From NCBI GenBank assembly GCA_000708835.1, contig DF237213.1, forward strand, positions 42,338-77,181: 34,844 bases of DNA. The letters run 5' to 3'. The notes beneath the pieces were generated by a model. That model saw only the letters and a list, made by a program, of their open reading frames with translations, was not told the origin of the DNA and ran no database searches. This DNA is from Klebsormidium nitens (taxonomy: Eukaryota; Streptophyta; Klebsormidiophyceae; Klebsormidiales; Klebsormidiaceae). Both the position numbers and the translations under genes were made by a program. Every line of letters begins with the position of its first letter. Within the stretch, counting starts at the first letter, position 1. Below, piece by piece: positions 1 through 11,909 of the stretch.

Positions 1-363
1 GCTCAGATGGTCGAGCCATTGTCTCGTCGCCCTGCCAGCGCTGCCATGGTGGTCGAACTAGCGCATCTTATGGTGTCCACGCTGATCCGTTTGCCATTCG
101 CAGGTCTAGGAGTTTATCAACTGGACAAGCACGGCCATGCTCACTGGTTGCATAACGTCATTGCATGACAACTTTTGGAACCCTAACCTACCTAGATTGT
201 CCAGTCGGTGGCACTTTGAGCTCGTCTGGCGCGCCTCCTTGAGTATCCAGTGTTTGGGAAGTGCTGCCTCTTCCGCAGCAGAGCGTTCGAGCTGGGCACC
301 GGCACTTTTTCGCTCCAGCTCCAAGTTGCTGACCCCTGTCCCGCCAACTGTGGAAGGGCCACG
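1..363. other. upstream flank of the EF-hand gene
   Basis: No gene is supported here. The stretch precedes the first ATG of the EF-hand gene and presumably holds its promoter and 5' UTR. The frame that becomes coding at 364 is open from about 250, but it contains no ATG before 364. The open frames on the other strand look like shadows of GC-rich sequence. Confidence 0.5.
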
Positions 364-2667
364 ATGAGCGCCAGCAGGAGCCCCGTACCCCGGCTGGACA
401 AGCTGGCCAGTGTCCTGGTTCCGGACGCACCCCGCGCTTCAGCCGCAGAGTCAGGGGACGAGTCCCAAGCCCAGGCCCGCGCCAGCTCAGCCAGCGAGGC
501 ATCCCACCCACCTGCGCCAGACGCCCACCACAGCAACGCTGACCCGCGGCGCGGCTCCAGGAGTGAGAGGAAGTCCCCGCCCCGGTCACCCCAGGCTCGC
601 CGCCATGGGAAGACGTTTGGCGTCCCCAACTTGGCGCCCCTGAGCGCCATCATCTCTGGCGCAAATGGCAGCCATGGTCCGGCAAAGAAGCCCAACAGCC
701 AGACCGGCAGAATGAAAGCCGTGCTGCGGGAGAGGGCGGTCTCACGTGGGGTGCGCAGGGCAGGCTTGTCGGCGGACGCGGGTGCCACCTCATCACCCGA
801 GCCACAGGAGGCAGCTAGCCCTGGCGTCAGACTGCCCACCGAAGCGGCCCAAACAGCAGAGCGATCAGGGGTGACTGCCAGTGGGGCGGACAGCCCCCCT
901 CTCCTGTCTCCGGAGTCGTCGAGCGCCGCCATGCCCGACGCCGCGCTGCTGCCCATGGTCACAGAGGAAGACATACAGAGAGCCTTCCGCTACTTTGCGG
1001 GGGGGAGGGGTGAGCTGTTACGGTCTGAGAGCGAGTCTGTTGCTTCTGTCCACCATCAGGGCAGGGCTTCCATATGTGGCAGCTGAGTGATTTGAAGGTT
1101 CATGCTTGATAGCTTGTTGGCTTGTTGCAAATTGCAATCATGGCGCTCTGTTGGATGAAAAAGGCAGTTGCAACTTCTGAGGAAGCATCGATGGTGTGCT
1201 CTTTTCGTGGTCTGCTCCTTGCGCCCCTCTGAGCTGAGCCCTGTGGTGCGCTGCTGTGCAGCTGAAGACGAGTTCACGGACGAAAACTTGCTGGAGCGCT
1301 GCTCCCCCTTCTATCCAGGTAAGGTGCCCAGGGTGCTCTTCCCGAACCCTTTCTCTTGACGCCCTCCCAAGTCACTGAGTGCAGTGTGGTCCAGCAATGG
1401 CTTACTTAGATTAAGGCCGCTCAGCCCATCTTCCAGGGTACGATTCTCAGCGGTGGACCCGTTGCAGCTTGATCGTCAATGTCGTTCTTGAGTTCCTTCA
1501 TGACAGAGTTTCAAGGGTGCAACGCTCAAGGTCCTTAAGGCAAACGGTAGATGATGCACTATCGGATTTTGCCGATGCTATGAAGCTGGCACCTTCAGCG
1601 GTGCCCAAATAAGGAGCCGTTCAGCATATCCGACGCCTGAGGTGGCAGCATGGCGCTCGTGTGTGTGCAGCGCTGACTGGCAAAGACGTGCGGTTGCTGA
1701 TGGGCCACGGGGCCATGTCTGCCGACAAGCTGCGCAAGGTCGTCCACATCGCCCGCCACCGGGACCTCGCCGCCTTCGACCCCATCGCAGAGGCCTTCAA
1801 GGTGGGTCCTGCCGCACACACGCAGAAAAGGAAACATGGGTCTCTTTTGCCGTCTGTGATGCTCTCTCTGCAGTGCCGCTGTCCCTGCGGGGCAGTGGTT
1901 TGACACGGCCGGGCGTCATTTTATGCGTCTTCCCTCTTCTGGCCAGCGCGACTGTTGCCGATGTGGGCCTCACCAGCCGGTTCCGTTGTGGTGCAGGTAT
2001 TGGACCCGCGCGAGACGGGCCACGCGGACATGGACGTCCTGGCGGACCTGCTCGCGCACCTGCCGGGCGTGCACCGCCTCACCGACGAGGTCAGCCACGC
2101 GCCGCACTCAGGACCGCGGTGACGAAGTGATTTGCAAGTCGTGTATTTTTGAAGTGAACAGACCAACGAAGAGGTGGGAATCCTCAGGTCGGGCCGTAAG
2201 GGGGCCTGCTTGATTGCCTGGCAACAGCAGCTTCTAGTCGAGCACCGGGTAGGAGGAAAACTAGAGCTGGCTCAGGCTTAGCGACGGATTGCATTCGAGC
2301 GCTGGAGGTTATTGCAATTTGAGGTGACAGTCAACGGCAGGACATCGTCATCCCGTCTTCTATGCGCAAAGGTTTTTGGAGCCGACGTCCGGTTCTCATA
2401 CCCAACCAATCCCGGCAGTCCGGGCCCCTGTCCTTTCTGTGAGCTGATACGTGACCCGATGCGAAATGTCGTGTCAAGTAGAGCCCGGTCTGATGCTTCA
2501 GTGCCCCCGCCTGGCTGCAGGACCGCAGGTTCCTGCTCAAGATCTCGGACATCGACGGCGACGGCCTCATTAGCGAGGCCGACTTCCGGCGCTGCAGCAC
2601 CTTCCTACCCCCGACCGCCCAGGACCAGGCCGTGGCACGAGCCGCAGCACTGAGGGCGTATTACTAA
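364..2667 (+). CDS. EF-hand calcium-binding protein, five exons
   Basis: Exons are 364-1009, 1262-1318, 1671-1801, 1997-2089 and 2521-2667, giving 357 aa. All introns are GT-AG and the phases match. The start is the first ATG of an open frame. Residues 1 to about 195 are Ser/Pro/Ala-rich and probably disordered. The C-terminal third is calmodulin-like. A helix (VTEEDIQRAFRYF) at the end of exon 1 leads into a degenerate loop. Exon 4 carries a second degenerate EF loop (DPRETGHADMDV, residues 281-292), with Arg at loop position 3 and Val at 12, so it is unlikely to bind calcium. Exon 5 carries one well-formed loop, DIDGDGLISEAD (319-330), with Asp at positions 1, 3 and 5 but Asp instead of the usual Glu at position 12. 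EF-hand identity is firm. The role, probably calcium sensing or Mg/Ca binding, is inferred, and no named orthologue is recognised. The N-terminal boundary is the weakest point. Confidence 0.82.
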
Positions 2668-3581
2668 GCACGCCGGCCCCGGCAAGAAGCGCCCCAGACT
2701 CAGGCCATGGGGCGGGTGAATTTTCGCCGAGTTCCACCATGCTAGGGGGCGTGAGTACTAACGATCTGGCAACGCGTTGCGCAGTTTTAACACTTGCAAT
2801 TGCAAGTGGGATTGAACCAGCCTCCATGGCCGGCGGACTCGAATTGCGACAGTAGCTGGCGCACTATTTCACGCTTAACTTAAGTATCCACTGTCTGGGC
2901 CAGGCACATGCCTTCAACACTAGGACTATAAACGCATATCTGTATGATACATATAGCGGCACTAGATCTATCCTTGAAAATGGTCCATGTCTGAAGATCA
3001 AGTGCACGATCGCCGTCGCTATCAGGCTGCGCAGGTTCATTACATTTACGGCTTGTGCCGGCGAACTCACAGACAATTGCACGGTCATGCATGATCTTGA
3101 ATGATGCCAAACAACGGCCTCTCGGTGAAGATAAATCGAATAGCAATGAGGCCGGCCGGCCGTATATACAAGTGATTGAAGTATGGCCCTAGCTATACTT
3201 ATACCGGTTAAAGTATAGTCAACTATACATGGCCGCCTTGGACTCCAGCTCATGATCTCTAGCCCGCATGCACTCATAGCATCGCGCGATCATGAAAAAT
3301 CGTGCACTGAGCTTCAAAGTTGGCCGGCGCGGCCCGGCCCGCGGCCCTGTCACGCGCATCAGTGAGCCGCGCGGCATAGATGGCATGCACCGATCGAGCT
3401 ATACTAAGCTTACTAATTCCAATTATGTGTGTGGGCAGCTCGAAGCATGTTGCAAATACTTGGAAGCGTCAAGCTATCAAGTTGGGGCTCAACCATCTCA
3501 AACGCGGATCGGACATGCATGAAAGGGCTGATCCGAAACCGTAAGTGGGCCACCTTATAAAGTGCCGCACAGACAGTACAG
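2668..3581. other. intergenic, convergent gene ends
   Basis: This stretch lies between the 3' ends of the convergent EF-hand and LPXB genes. It is AT-richer than the exons. I see no convincing coding exon, since the minus-strand open frames at 2864-3277 have no family resemblance. It contains GGCCGGCCGG-type palindromic stretches near 3150 and an imperfect 26-nt palindrome centred on ACCGGT at 3193-3218. Confidence 0.6.
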
Positions 3582-6500
3582 TCAGATTATTGTTATTGAA
3601 GTCCGTATTTTCCTCTCTGTCATCATTGTTAGGATGGTAGCGGCCGCCCTTCCGGCGGCGCCCGGTCCGCCGAGCAGGGCGCTCAGGCGGCGGTAGCCGT
3701 CCAGCACGGTGTCCCGCGCGCCGCGCTGGTTGCGCAGCAGCCCGAGGGCGGCCGCTGCCACGTCCTCGGGTCGGGCCGCGTCCTGGATGAACTCGGGCAC
3801 CAGCTGCGCAGCAAGGCACGCTAAAGTGGGCGGGGCGACTTCGGCGGACGTCACAAAGCCAACACGAGATTGCGGGGCATCAGGCCGGTAGATAAGCTCA
3901 AGTCACCGCTCTCAGTAATCCACTGAATAGGACGTGCAATGCACTGAACAGTAGGGAAGGCAGGACATCAGATGCAACAACGGCTTTGGGCGTGCAGTGA
4001 ATGTCGCTCCGCTCACCGGCTCTTCTAGGATCAGGTTGACGAGCGAGATGTGCGGGACGCTGAAGTGGAACAGCGTGCGCGCCAGCCACGCAGTCACGGC
4101 ATCGATGCGATACACCACCACCTGCGGGACCTGCGCAGGGGCAGAGCAATGAGTGTCGTCAGCACCTCGTCCCTTAAGCGGACTAGCAGAACGGCCTGGC
4201 CCACCGTTCACTCGGACATCTTGCGATACAGACTTTCATCTTCTGTCTCTACTTGCATCAAGTCTCCTCAAGATCCGATTTTGCAGGATGCTTCAATCGG
4301 CGACCAGAGGCCCCGTAAAGGAGCTGCTACTCTTCTGGCTCCCAGTTGGCGGGGGCAGGTGCGGTACCTGGAAGAGCGCGAGCTCCAGGTTGACGGTCCC
4401 GGACTTGGTAAGGGCCAGGTCCGCGGCCGCGAGCACCGTGTGAGAGTCGCCCTGCGCAACACGGTATGCGGAGCAGGCACGCATGTCAGAGGGGCGCCGC
4501 GCATCAGGGGCGTGTGTACCAAATGGGCCGGCTGGCGTGATACGAGAATAGGGCGATCCTCCGTTGGCGAGGAGACCTTCCGTTCGATCTTTCGAAGAGA
4601 AGACACCAGCCCACAGCATGGCCAAACCAGTGGCTTGTTTTGATGCAGCAGCGGCAAATGTCGACCTACTTATATCCTGAAGAGGCTGGAAACTAAGCTA
4701 AAAAGAGAGAGCCAACTGCTAAGAAAGTAACGTACCTTCCAAATGGTTGCTTCAATTGAGTATGATTGCAGGGACTCTCTGATCGCGTTCTCTAAGTCCG
4801 AAGATACCACCGGTATGAAGAAGCGGAGGGGACAGTCCCCGGAACTGCAGATGACAACGTCTGGTTTCAGAGAAGACATAGTGCACTCCCACTTCAAGTC
4901 GCTTGGTTGAAACGTTTGAGCATCCACTAAGTTCGTTCCCATTAAACTGCAACGGGCCCACTAGTGTCCTTTTCGAGGATCTGTAAGTCAAAAGCTTAAG
5001 GCTGCTCGAAAAGTCGCCAAAATGCCAAACGGATCAGCTAGACATGGCAATATTGAAACCCATCATTAGCAGGATTTGCGGGTAAGTCCGTTTGACAGGG
5101 TTTTTGGGGCCGGGATCCCGTAAGAACGTCGAAGCGTTCCGATCACAGCGAAGAACCGATCAGAAACGACCTGTGCGCTTTTCTCAGAATCTCCCCAGAG
5201 GATGTCAAAAGATTCGGTGTAGCATGACGTACTACTTTATACAAAGCCAGTTGCTTATCTTGCCCTTATCTGTTCGTAAGATTGCCTGCTGAAAAGGTGA
5301 AAGCAATCAAGCAAAACACGCCCAAAGTATTTTTGTCTTTGCAACGCTCCTTGACAAACTCAGTTCTGGCAAGAACGGGTCAAAGCAACGGTTCGTTCAA
5401 GGCCTTCGACTGTCAATCTAGGCCCAACTGGCCCTATGGCTGTGCCCCACCGTCCCTGCCCCTTACCTGGCCCACTCTTCCTGCACTGCCTGAGCTGCGC
5501 GCGCGAGAACCGGCCACACGTGGCGCACCTCCTGCGGCCGGGACGCTGGCAGCAGCGCCACCACCAGCGTGCCCGCACTCACGCCCAGCGCAGCGCGGGC
5601 AGCTGGGCGGTCAGGCTTGGAGGCAACGGCGTCCAGGAGCGGATGGCCCACCATTTGAACCGAGCCCCCAGCCCCTTGGAAGTAGCCAGCCTGTACTCAA
5701 AAGGACAGCGCACTGTATTGGAGAGGAGACTGAGAGTAATCTGTTTGGCCCGGTGCTCCTGTTTAAGTAGAAAGGGGGTCACTTGACTGCCCCAACCTAT
5801 GAGAGACCTCTAAACTCCACACATCTTGACGAAGCTGTCTTCATGAGAAGACTTTAAGGTGAGCCGCACCTCTCTAGGGTAGGTGCACAAGATGGCGTCG
5901 GAGATGGCACACAGCGCCGGCGTGCGCGCCTCATTCCAGAGCCACTCGTTGGGGGGCACGTAGTACACCACCGGGCAGCCATACTGGCGCTTGAGGTAGC
6001 GGCCAAACGGGATGTTGACCCCCGGATAGTCAATAAGAATGACGAGGTCGGGCGGCTGGTCCCGCAGGAAGGCGCGCACTTGGGCCTGGAGGCGCAGCGT
6101 GGGGAGGACCAGGGGCAGCGCCTCCAGCAGCCCAATGGAGCTCAGGCCGCGGTTGTCGCCTGCACACCGAGGGGCACATATGAGGACAAAACAAGAGCGA
6201 CCGTTCCAGCCATGAAGAACTGTCCTGGGGAAGGCTTCCCAGAACCCTGACTGCACATGTGCGTACACAATGACAGATCAGGGCCCCCATCTTCGCCAGG
6301 ATCTCCAAAACCTTCCGCACACAAGTCTCGCATTCTGTACTCAAGTGCTTGCCTCCGAGGCAATCCCAGCAAGGATTGCATGGCGCTTACCTACCAGCGT
6401 GACTCCCGCCTCCTCAATGCCTCCACCTCCCAGCGCGCACACCGTGACCTCGTGCCCCGCTGCCTGGGCTTGCTTCCGCACCTCGTGGACCAGGCCCGTG

Positions 6501-6934
6501 GCGTGCATATCGCCTGAAACATCCCCGGTGCTGATGAACACTCGAATTGGCCTCCCCCTGCTCTCGTTCCTGCCTGGACTCCGCAGGTGGGACTCATCTT
6601 GCACCAGCACATGTTCCCAAGCTGCTGTGTCTGAATCTCCAGCGACAGCAGTAGCTGAACACGTCCTTCTGCATTGTCCACTCACGCGCTGGCGTGACCA
6701 AGCTGGTCGGGGAACAAGATTGTCACTGCAGAGAGAGGTACGAGAAGGTCTGGTTGGCAGACTGGTGCTGCAAGCTGGAGGTTTTCTGCAACGAATTGGA
6801 TAAGCTCGGGGGAAGTAACTGATTGGGCTCGAAGTGTTAAAACTGTCTGATAATGTGACTGCAGCCTGTTTGCCAATGCTGACTGACTGGAGCTTGGACG
6901 GGGGCAGAAAGAGCTCAGCCACGCCAGCCATCAT
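3582..6934 (-). CDS. LPXB: lipid-A-disaccharide synthase, plant LPXB type
   Basis: Exons in transcript order are 6934-6391, 6159-5870, 5690-5467, 4844-4736, 4451-4368, 4130-4017 and 3803-3582, giving 528 aa. All introns are GT-AG and the phases join without a break. LpxB is a family 19 glycosyltransferase that joins lipid X to UDP-2,3-diacylglucosamine. Family motifs appear in the expected order: STGDVSGD near residues 135-142, LIDYPGVNIPF, YYVPPNEWLW, VGHPLLDAV, ALLPASRPQEV, KSGTVNLELALFQ, VVVYRIDAVTAWLA and ISLVNLILEEP, then the C-terminal PEFIQ segment. The first 130 residues are Ser/Arg-rich with few acidic residues and look like an organellar targeting extension. In land plants the enzyme is mitochondrial. 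The start is the first of two adjacent ATGs. The second Gly of the usual LPGSR is Ala here. It is divergent from the KEA gene. Identity is strong; localisation is inferred. Confidence 0.93.
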
Positions 6935-7686
6935 AGGTGCGGTGCATCCGTCGCTTTCATTTCTTGGGAACACTGTAACAACTACTTGCAAATCTGCCCG
7001 TCCCTCTTCTCAAGGACAGCTGCAATGCCATTTCTTTATGCACTGCCCACCTCAACTGAAGTCAACTGACGCCCCCATTGGCAGCTTGTAATGGGAATCA
7101 GAGCGCTTGCTACTGCAGCAGCCACAGATGGACCTGACGCCCATTCCGCAAGCTATTTTTAGACTAGCGCTCGAGCAATCTGCTTCAAAGGACTCGACTT
7201 GTTTGGCCTGTTTTGATCGTTAAAATTAAACCGCCCAAAAGGCCACAAATTTAATTGGACGGCAAAGGAACGGCCTCCGCACGGCAACTTATTTGATTAC
7301 GATAAGAGGACTCCACAAACCACGAAACAGCCAGGCCAGAAACGGCGGTTTCGGTGACGGGAGACAAAACGGCAGGTATAAGCAGCAGGCCAGACTTGGG
7401 AAACTCCATTTCATAGGTCCAGGACCAGTGGCAGGACCAGCTGGAAGCAGTGCAGTTGCCAGGACGCGTACGCAAGGCAAAGGAAGGCAATTGAGGAGGA
7501 TCTCGTTGGGCAATACTGGAGGAGGCTTGTAGGACCTTCGGCGACCAGGCTCTCTCGTCAAAGCAGCTTCTTGAGGACGATTCCGGACTTCTCATGGTTC
7601 CAATGATCTGCGCACATTGGCAAACCAATTCTGCATGATGAGTCTTTTGTGACCCTCTGCAGCAAAGCGTTTTTTCGAGCTCGAAC
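6935..7686. promoter_or_regulatory. shared divergent promoter region, LPXB and KEA
   Basis: About 750 bases separate the start codons of two divergently transcribed genes. The stretch must hold both promoters and 5' UTRs. I see no open frame with family resemblance and no clear TATA box or transcription start site. The central part near 7200-7260 is AT-rich. Confidence 0.5.
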
Positions 7687-10600
7687 ATGGCTAGCTCGGG
7701 GCAAAAAATCCTGTCCCGATGCAGCCTAGCGTGCCTCCTTCTCTGCTTGTTTGGGCGCCCCGCTGCAGGTTTTGATATCTGGTCCGAAAAGCAGCCAGCG
7801 GTGGAATTGCCCAACATAACTGCACTCAATCAGACTGGGACTTTGAATGCAACTATGGCAGGAAATAGAACCGCAAAGGCCAAGGTTGGAGTGCTGAGTT
7901 GGCTTGTAGCTGAAGGGGTGCTGGATCCAGCTTGGGTGAGTGAGCAGGACTCTGTGCACGACATGCCCGTAACGGAGCTGGACAAGACAACCAAGATGCG
8001 GATAGAGAAGTACATACGGGAGAGCAACAAGACCTTGGCCGATTTGGCAGATGTGGAGAAGCGGGAGAGCTACATTGAGGGCATTCTCAAGAAGATGAAC
8101 ATCGAGGAGGCAGAGAAAGGGTCGGGCCGCTTCAATCAGACCATGGAGAAGCAGGAAGGCAAGCTGGAGACAGTGGCCCGGGTTGGGAAGCAGCATAAGC
8201 AGGGAATAGCGAAGAACGAATCGGAAGCAGTCACCCTCGGCACAGTGAAAGATCAGGAAGCTGCAAATTCGGGATCCCATTTAGGGTTTTCTCGTGGAGA
8301 GGACAGCGGGAAAGCAGGCGTGCAAGAGTCAGCTCAAGAGATTGAGGAGCGTGCCGCAAAGGCAGAAGCAGACAAGAAGGCCGAATCGGAAAGTAGAGAG
8401 GAAGAGGGTGATGGCAAGGAGGACGTTCCGCGCCTTATCGACTCTCAGGACAACGAGTACGTCATCAGCAACCCAGGCAAAGGCTTGAATCAGATGCAGC
8501 TGCAGCAGGACCTGACTCTCATCTCTGACATTGTCAAGGTGAGCTAATGTCAAGTCCTGAATTGCCTCTGAAGCAAGATGTTTTGATTCCATGCCTGGAC
8601 TCTGTGCTGCGCCCCTGTGGTACCTCTGACTTTCTGCCCCCAAGTGCCAAAGCCGGCACTGACGGAGTTCTCCAGCTCTACCCTGCTGCCCCACCGCAAA
8701 GCCCGCAGTGTGGTCTCAGCCCTGGCTCTTGCTGCAGGTCATAGTGGCGGCGGCTCTGGGGGGCCTGCTGTGCGGTCTGCTGGGCCAGCCGGTGTTGCTG
8801 GGGTACATTGCTGCGGGCATGCTGGTGGGGCCAGGCGGCCTGGGCCTGGTGCACGAGCTGGTGCAAGTAGAGACGCTCGCGCAGTTTGGCGTGGTGTTCC
8901 TGCTGTTTGCGCTGGGGGTGGAGTTCAGCATCGTGAAGATGCAGGGGGTCCAGGCGGTGGCCATCGGGGGGGGCACGCTGCAGATCGTGGTGGCCATGGT
9001 GCTGGGGGGCATGCTGGGGTCTACCGTCACTCAGGGGGTATTCGTAGGTGAGCAACGGGCGGCACTGCTTGAACATCCGTTCATTAGGACGAGGTCGCTT
9101 GTATTGGCGTCTTTACTTGGCTGTCAAAGTTGGAAAGTTTCTTCGCCTTGGGCCTGAAATCGCTTGGCAGCTCACTGCGTCTTGTGTCTTGTGCCGCGCA
9201 GGGGCGTTTCTGTCCATGTCCTCCACCACTGTGGTCATCAAGTGCCTGATGGACACGAGTACGGTCAACACTGAACACGGCCAGGTGGGCAAAGAATCCT
9301 ACTGTCTAAGGCTGGCAAGGCCTCAAGGTTTTAGATGGGACCAGCCTGCTTCTCTGTACCCCACAAAGAACCGGGTGTGTTGCAAGTGAAGTCCACCGAC
9401 CTTCCAAGAAGTCATGGTGAAACCTTTCCACTTTCGTCGAAACCACAGATACTGCTAGGCACATTATTGCTCGTGTCGTTGCTCCCACCCTTCAGCTCGT
9501 TCTTCGCCTGTACTTCAACTCCCCCCCGGCGCGTGCGCTGCAGATCATGCTCGGCACGCTCATCCTCCAAGATTGCGCCCTGGGCCTGCTCCTGGCCGTC
9601 CTGCCGGCGCTGGCCTCCAAGGACAACAACCCGCTGGCCATCGCGGCGTCCCTCACGCGCGAGGGCGTCCTGCTGCTGGGCTTTGTAGGGATGGCGTGGC
9701 TGGTAGCGCGCCTCTTTGTGCCGCGCTTCCTGCGCATGCTGTCCGCGCTCGCGCTGCACGACAACGAGCTGTACCAGCTGGGCGTGGTCGCCATTTGCCT
9801 CTGCGTCGCGCTCCTCTCCGAGTTCCTGGGGCTCAGCCTCGAGGTCGGCGCCTTTGTGGCGGGGCTCATGCTCTCAGGTGAGGCCGCAGGTTGGTCAATA
9901 CGAGGAGAATCAGGTTGTTGATGTGCCCACCCCGATGAGCCTCTGGAGACGGGACAAACAAGCATCGGTTGTGCTAACGGGTGAGGACAGATGCAAGGAC
10001 GCCGGAGATGCGAGCACTGCCTGTCTAACTTCAGGACCGAGTACAGTACGCTTATGACATAGCTGTCGGGTCCAGCTTCTGATAAGCTCGACACGGAAAA
10101 GGCAGCTACTCGAACGGGTTACCTGTTGTCTCCTGATTGATGAACGGGACAGCCGATGACATTTTCAATGGACCACTTTGCAGTAATTTTGAAGCAAGTC
10201 GGACAGTGGCGAACATGCGGCAAAAGAGTAATCATGTTAAGGGGAATTTTGCGTCGACCAGGCCGCAAGCCAGCGTTTATCAGCTCGTTGAAAGTTCTGT
10301 AGCAAGGCGGTTCGTTTCAACAGCTCGCATGCATTTCCGTGGATACTCGGGACGATGGCGACCGTCTCCGACCTGCTTCGACGTTCCATTGTGCGCCGTG
10401 CAGGGTCGTCGTTCAGCGAGCGCACGCTGCACCAGGTGGAGCCGGTGCGCAACATCTTTGCGGCGCTGTTTTTGGCGAGCGTGGGCATGGTGATGCACCC
10501 GCTGTTTTTGTGGGAGCACATCGACGTGCTGCTCACCGCCACCGCCGTCGTCTTCTTCGGCAAGACCATCCTGGCCACTGTCATCGTGCGCGCCTTCAGC

Positions 10601-11020
10601 TACGACTGGGGCACCGCGCTCAGCGTGGGCATCGCGCTCGCGCAGATCGGCGAGTTTTCGTTCGTGCTGTTGAGCAGGGCGCAGGCGCTGGGGCTCGTGT
10701 CGAGGAGCCTGTACCTCCTGCTCATGGGGACCACGGCGCTGAGCCTCGTGCTCACGCCCTTCGCGTTCAAGATCGTACGGCACATAGTTCCACTAGAACA
10801 GCAGAATAGAGACAGACGGACGTCGAGAGGGGAAGCCTCCGACACGCGGGATTTGGTTCTCAGACGAAGTTTGGGGGAGGCGGGGTCAGGGCTGCCGCAT
10901 GCGCTGCAGGTTGAGGTGGAGGAGGATGACGTGGGAAGAAGCCGAGACGATCGAGCACATGGTGTCTCAAATCACTCGCCGGCAATGCAGTACAGAAAAA
11001 CACATAAACAGCAGGTCTAA
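7687..11020 (+). CDS. KEA: K+/H+ antiporter, KEA4/5/6 type (CPA2 family)
   Basis: Exons are 7687-8538, 8738-9047, 9202-9284, 9544-9877 and 10404-11020, giving 731 aa with consistent phases. The start ATG opens a clear signal peptide (hydrophobic residues about 13-22, ending GRPAAG). A hydrophilic, charged, lumen-facing domain runs to residue 284. It contains four NxT sequons at Asn43, 48, 54 and 60, then Lys/Glu-rich helical sequence. Exons 2-5 encode the CPA2 antiporter core: GQPVLLGY..GPGGLGLV near 300, FGVVFLLFALGVEFS, GAFLSMSSTTVV, LILQDCALGLL with the family Asp at 425, ELYQLGVVA, LEVGAFVAGLMLS, VEPVRNIFAALFLASVGMV and IALAQIGEFSFVLLSRA. The C-terminus is a short polar tail with no RCK/KTN nucleotide-binding domain. 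That, with the signal peptide and long lumenal region, matches plant KEA4-6 of the endomembrane system rather than plastid KEA1-3. K+/H+ exchange in Golgi or endosomes is inferred from that class. Confidence 0.93.
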
Positions 11021-11909
11021 GGCCAATCACCGGTTTGCTTTGACCCATTGACAGCATGGCGCGCAACATTGACCTTTTGATGAAGAATTCTTGGTAGTAA
11101 CAGGTGTAAGATAGGTACTGTTCGTCAAAGTGTCTCGTGAACGAGGACGGTCATAAGGTGCGTGCAGACCGGCGGGGCGCTGATGGACTTGTGATGGAGG
11201 AGTCCTTGAGCAACTCTAACTGCCAAACCACTGATTGCCAGTGTACACTCCAAAATTTGCAGACGTTGGCAGGTTATATCAGCTTGACGAGCTTCACATA
11301 TTTGAAGAGATCAATATGAGCATGGCGCTGCACCCGGCGGTACAGTATACTATACAGGAATTGTCTCATGCAAGTGCGCGCATAGAGTGCCATGCCGGCG
11401 GGCCATGGTCCCTCAAGGGGCCCGATGTCACAAATCGGAGGGCTTCGAGAAATTCTATTGCAACCCCTCCATGTCCCCGAGGCCAGCTGTTTGACAGTTT
11501 ATAAGAGCGCTAACTTCAAGCATGGTCACTGGCAGACATTCTATAAGATAGAGGAGTAAGTGACGAAGGCTCCATTTCCATGTGTGATGCAGCATCGTTA
11601 GTCCGCCGCCAAGTCCGTGTGGCGAGCCTCATTGCAATGTTGAAGGACAGGCTTGCTAGACATATACAAGGTAGACATATACAAGGTCCCCAAGAAACGA
11701 TATAACTTGCTCTCCAGCTGACACCGGTGGAGAGCGCTATCAGGACTACTTTAACCCAATGCACACACAAGACGCTGGATTACTTGTCAGGCTGAAGAAC
11801 CGAGTGGAAGCTAAGCTGCTTTCTATCCAGTGTGCTGAGTCCTAAGAACTTCCACCACCAGCTAATGAATTCGTTTTCATTTCGCATGGGAAATTGACAT
11901 TCAGTTGAG
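11021..11909. other. intergenic, convergent gene ends
   Basis: This stretch lies between the stop codons of the KEA gene and the RGG-protein gene. No supported gene is present. The only clear structure is a perfect 15-nt tandem duplication (TAGACATATACAAGG) at 11657-11671 and 11672-11686. Confidence 0.6.
11657..11686. repeat. 15-bp perfect tandem duplication
   Basis: The unit TAGACATATACAAGG occurs twice without a spacer, at 11657-11671 and 11672-11686. It lies in the convergent intergenic space. It could be a slippage product or a small target-site scar; nothing flanking it identifies a mobile element. Confidence 0.85.

Noticed and set aside
192-974. 260-aa minus-strand open frame opposite EF-hand exon 1
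   Set aside because: It results from GC-rich sequence with few stops. The plus frame joins to EF-hand exons with correct phases.
2801-2822. GGTTCAATCCC on the minus strand like a tRNA T-arm
   Set aside because: The flanking five bases do not pair and no cloverleaf forms.
2864-3277. 137-aa minus-strand frame in AT-rich intergenic DNA
   Set aside because: No motif, no start context, and amino-acid make-up unlike the real exons of this window.
3582-6934. bacterial contamination or recent horizontal transfer as the source of lpxB
   Set aside because: The gene has six GT-AG introns and a leader, and plants are known to have LPXB, so vertical or ancient organellar origin is more likely.
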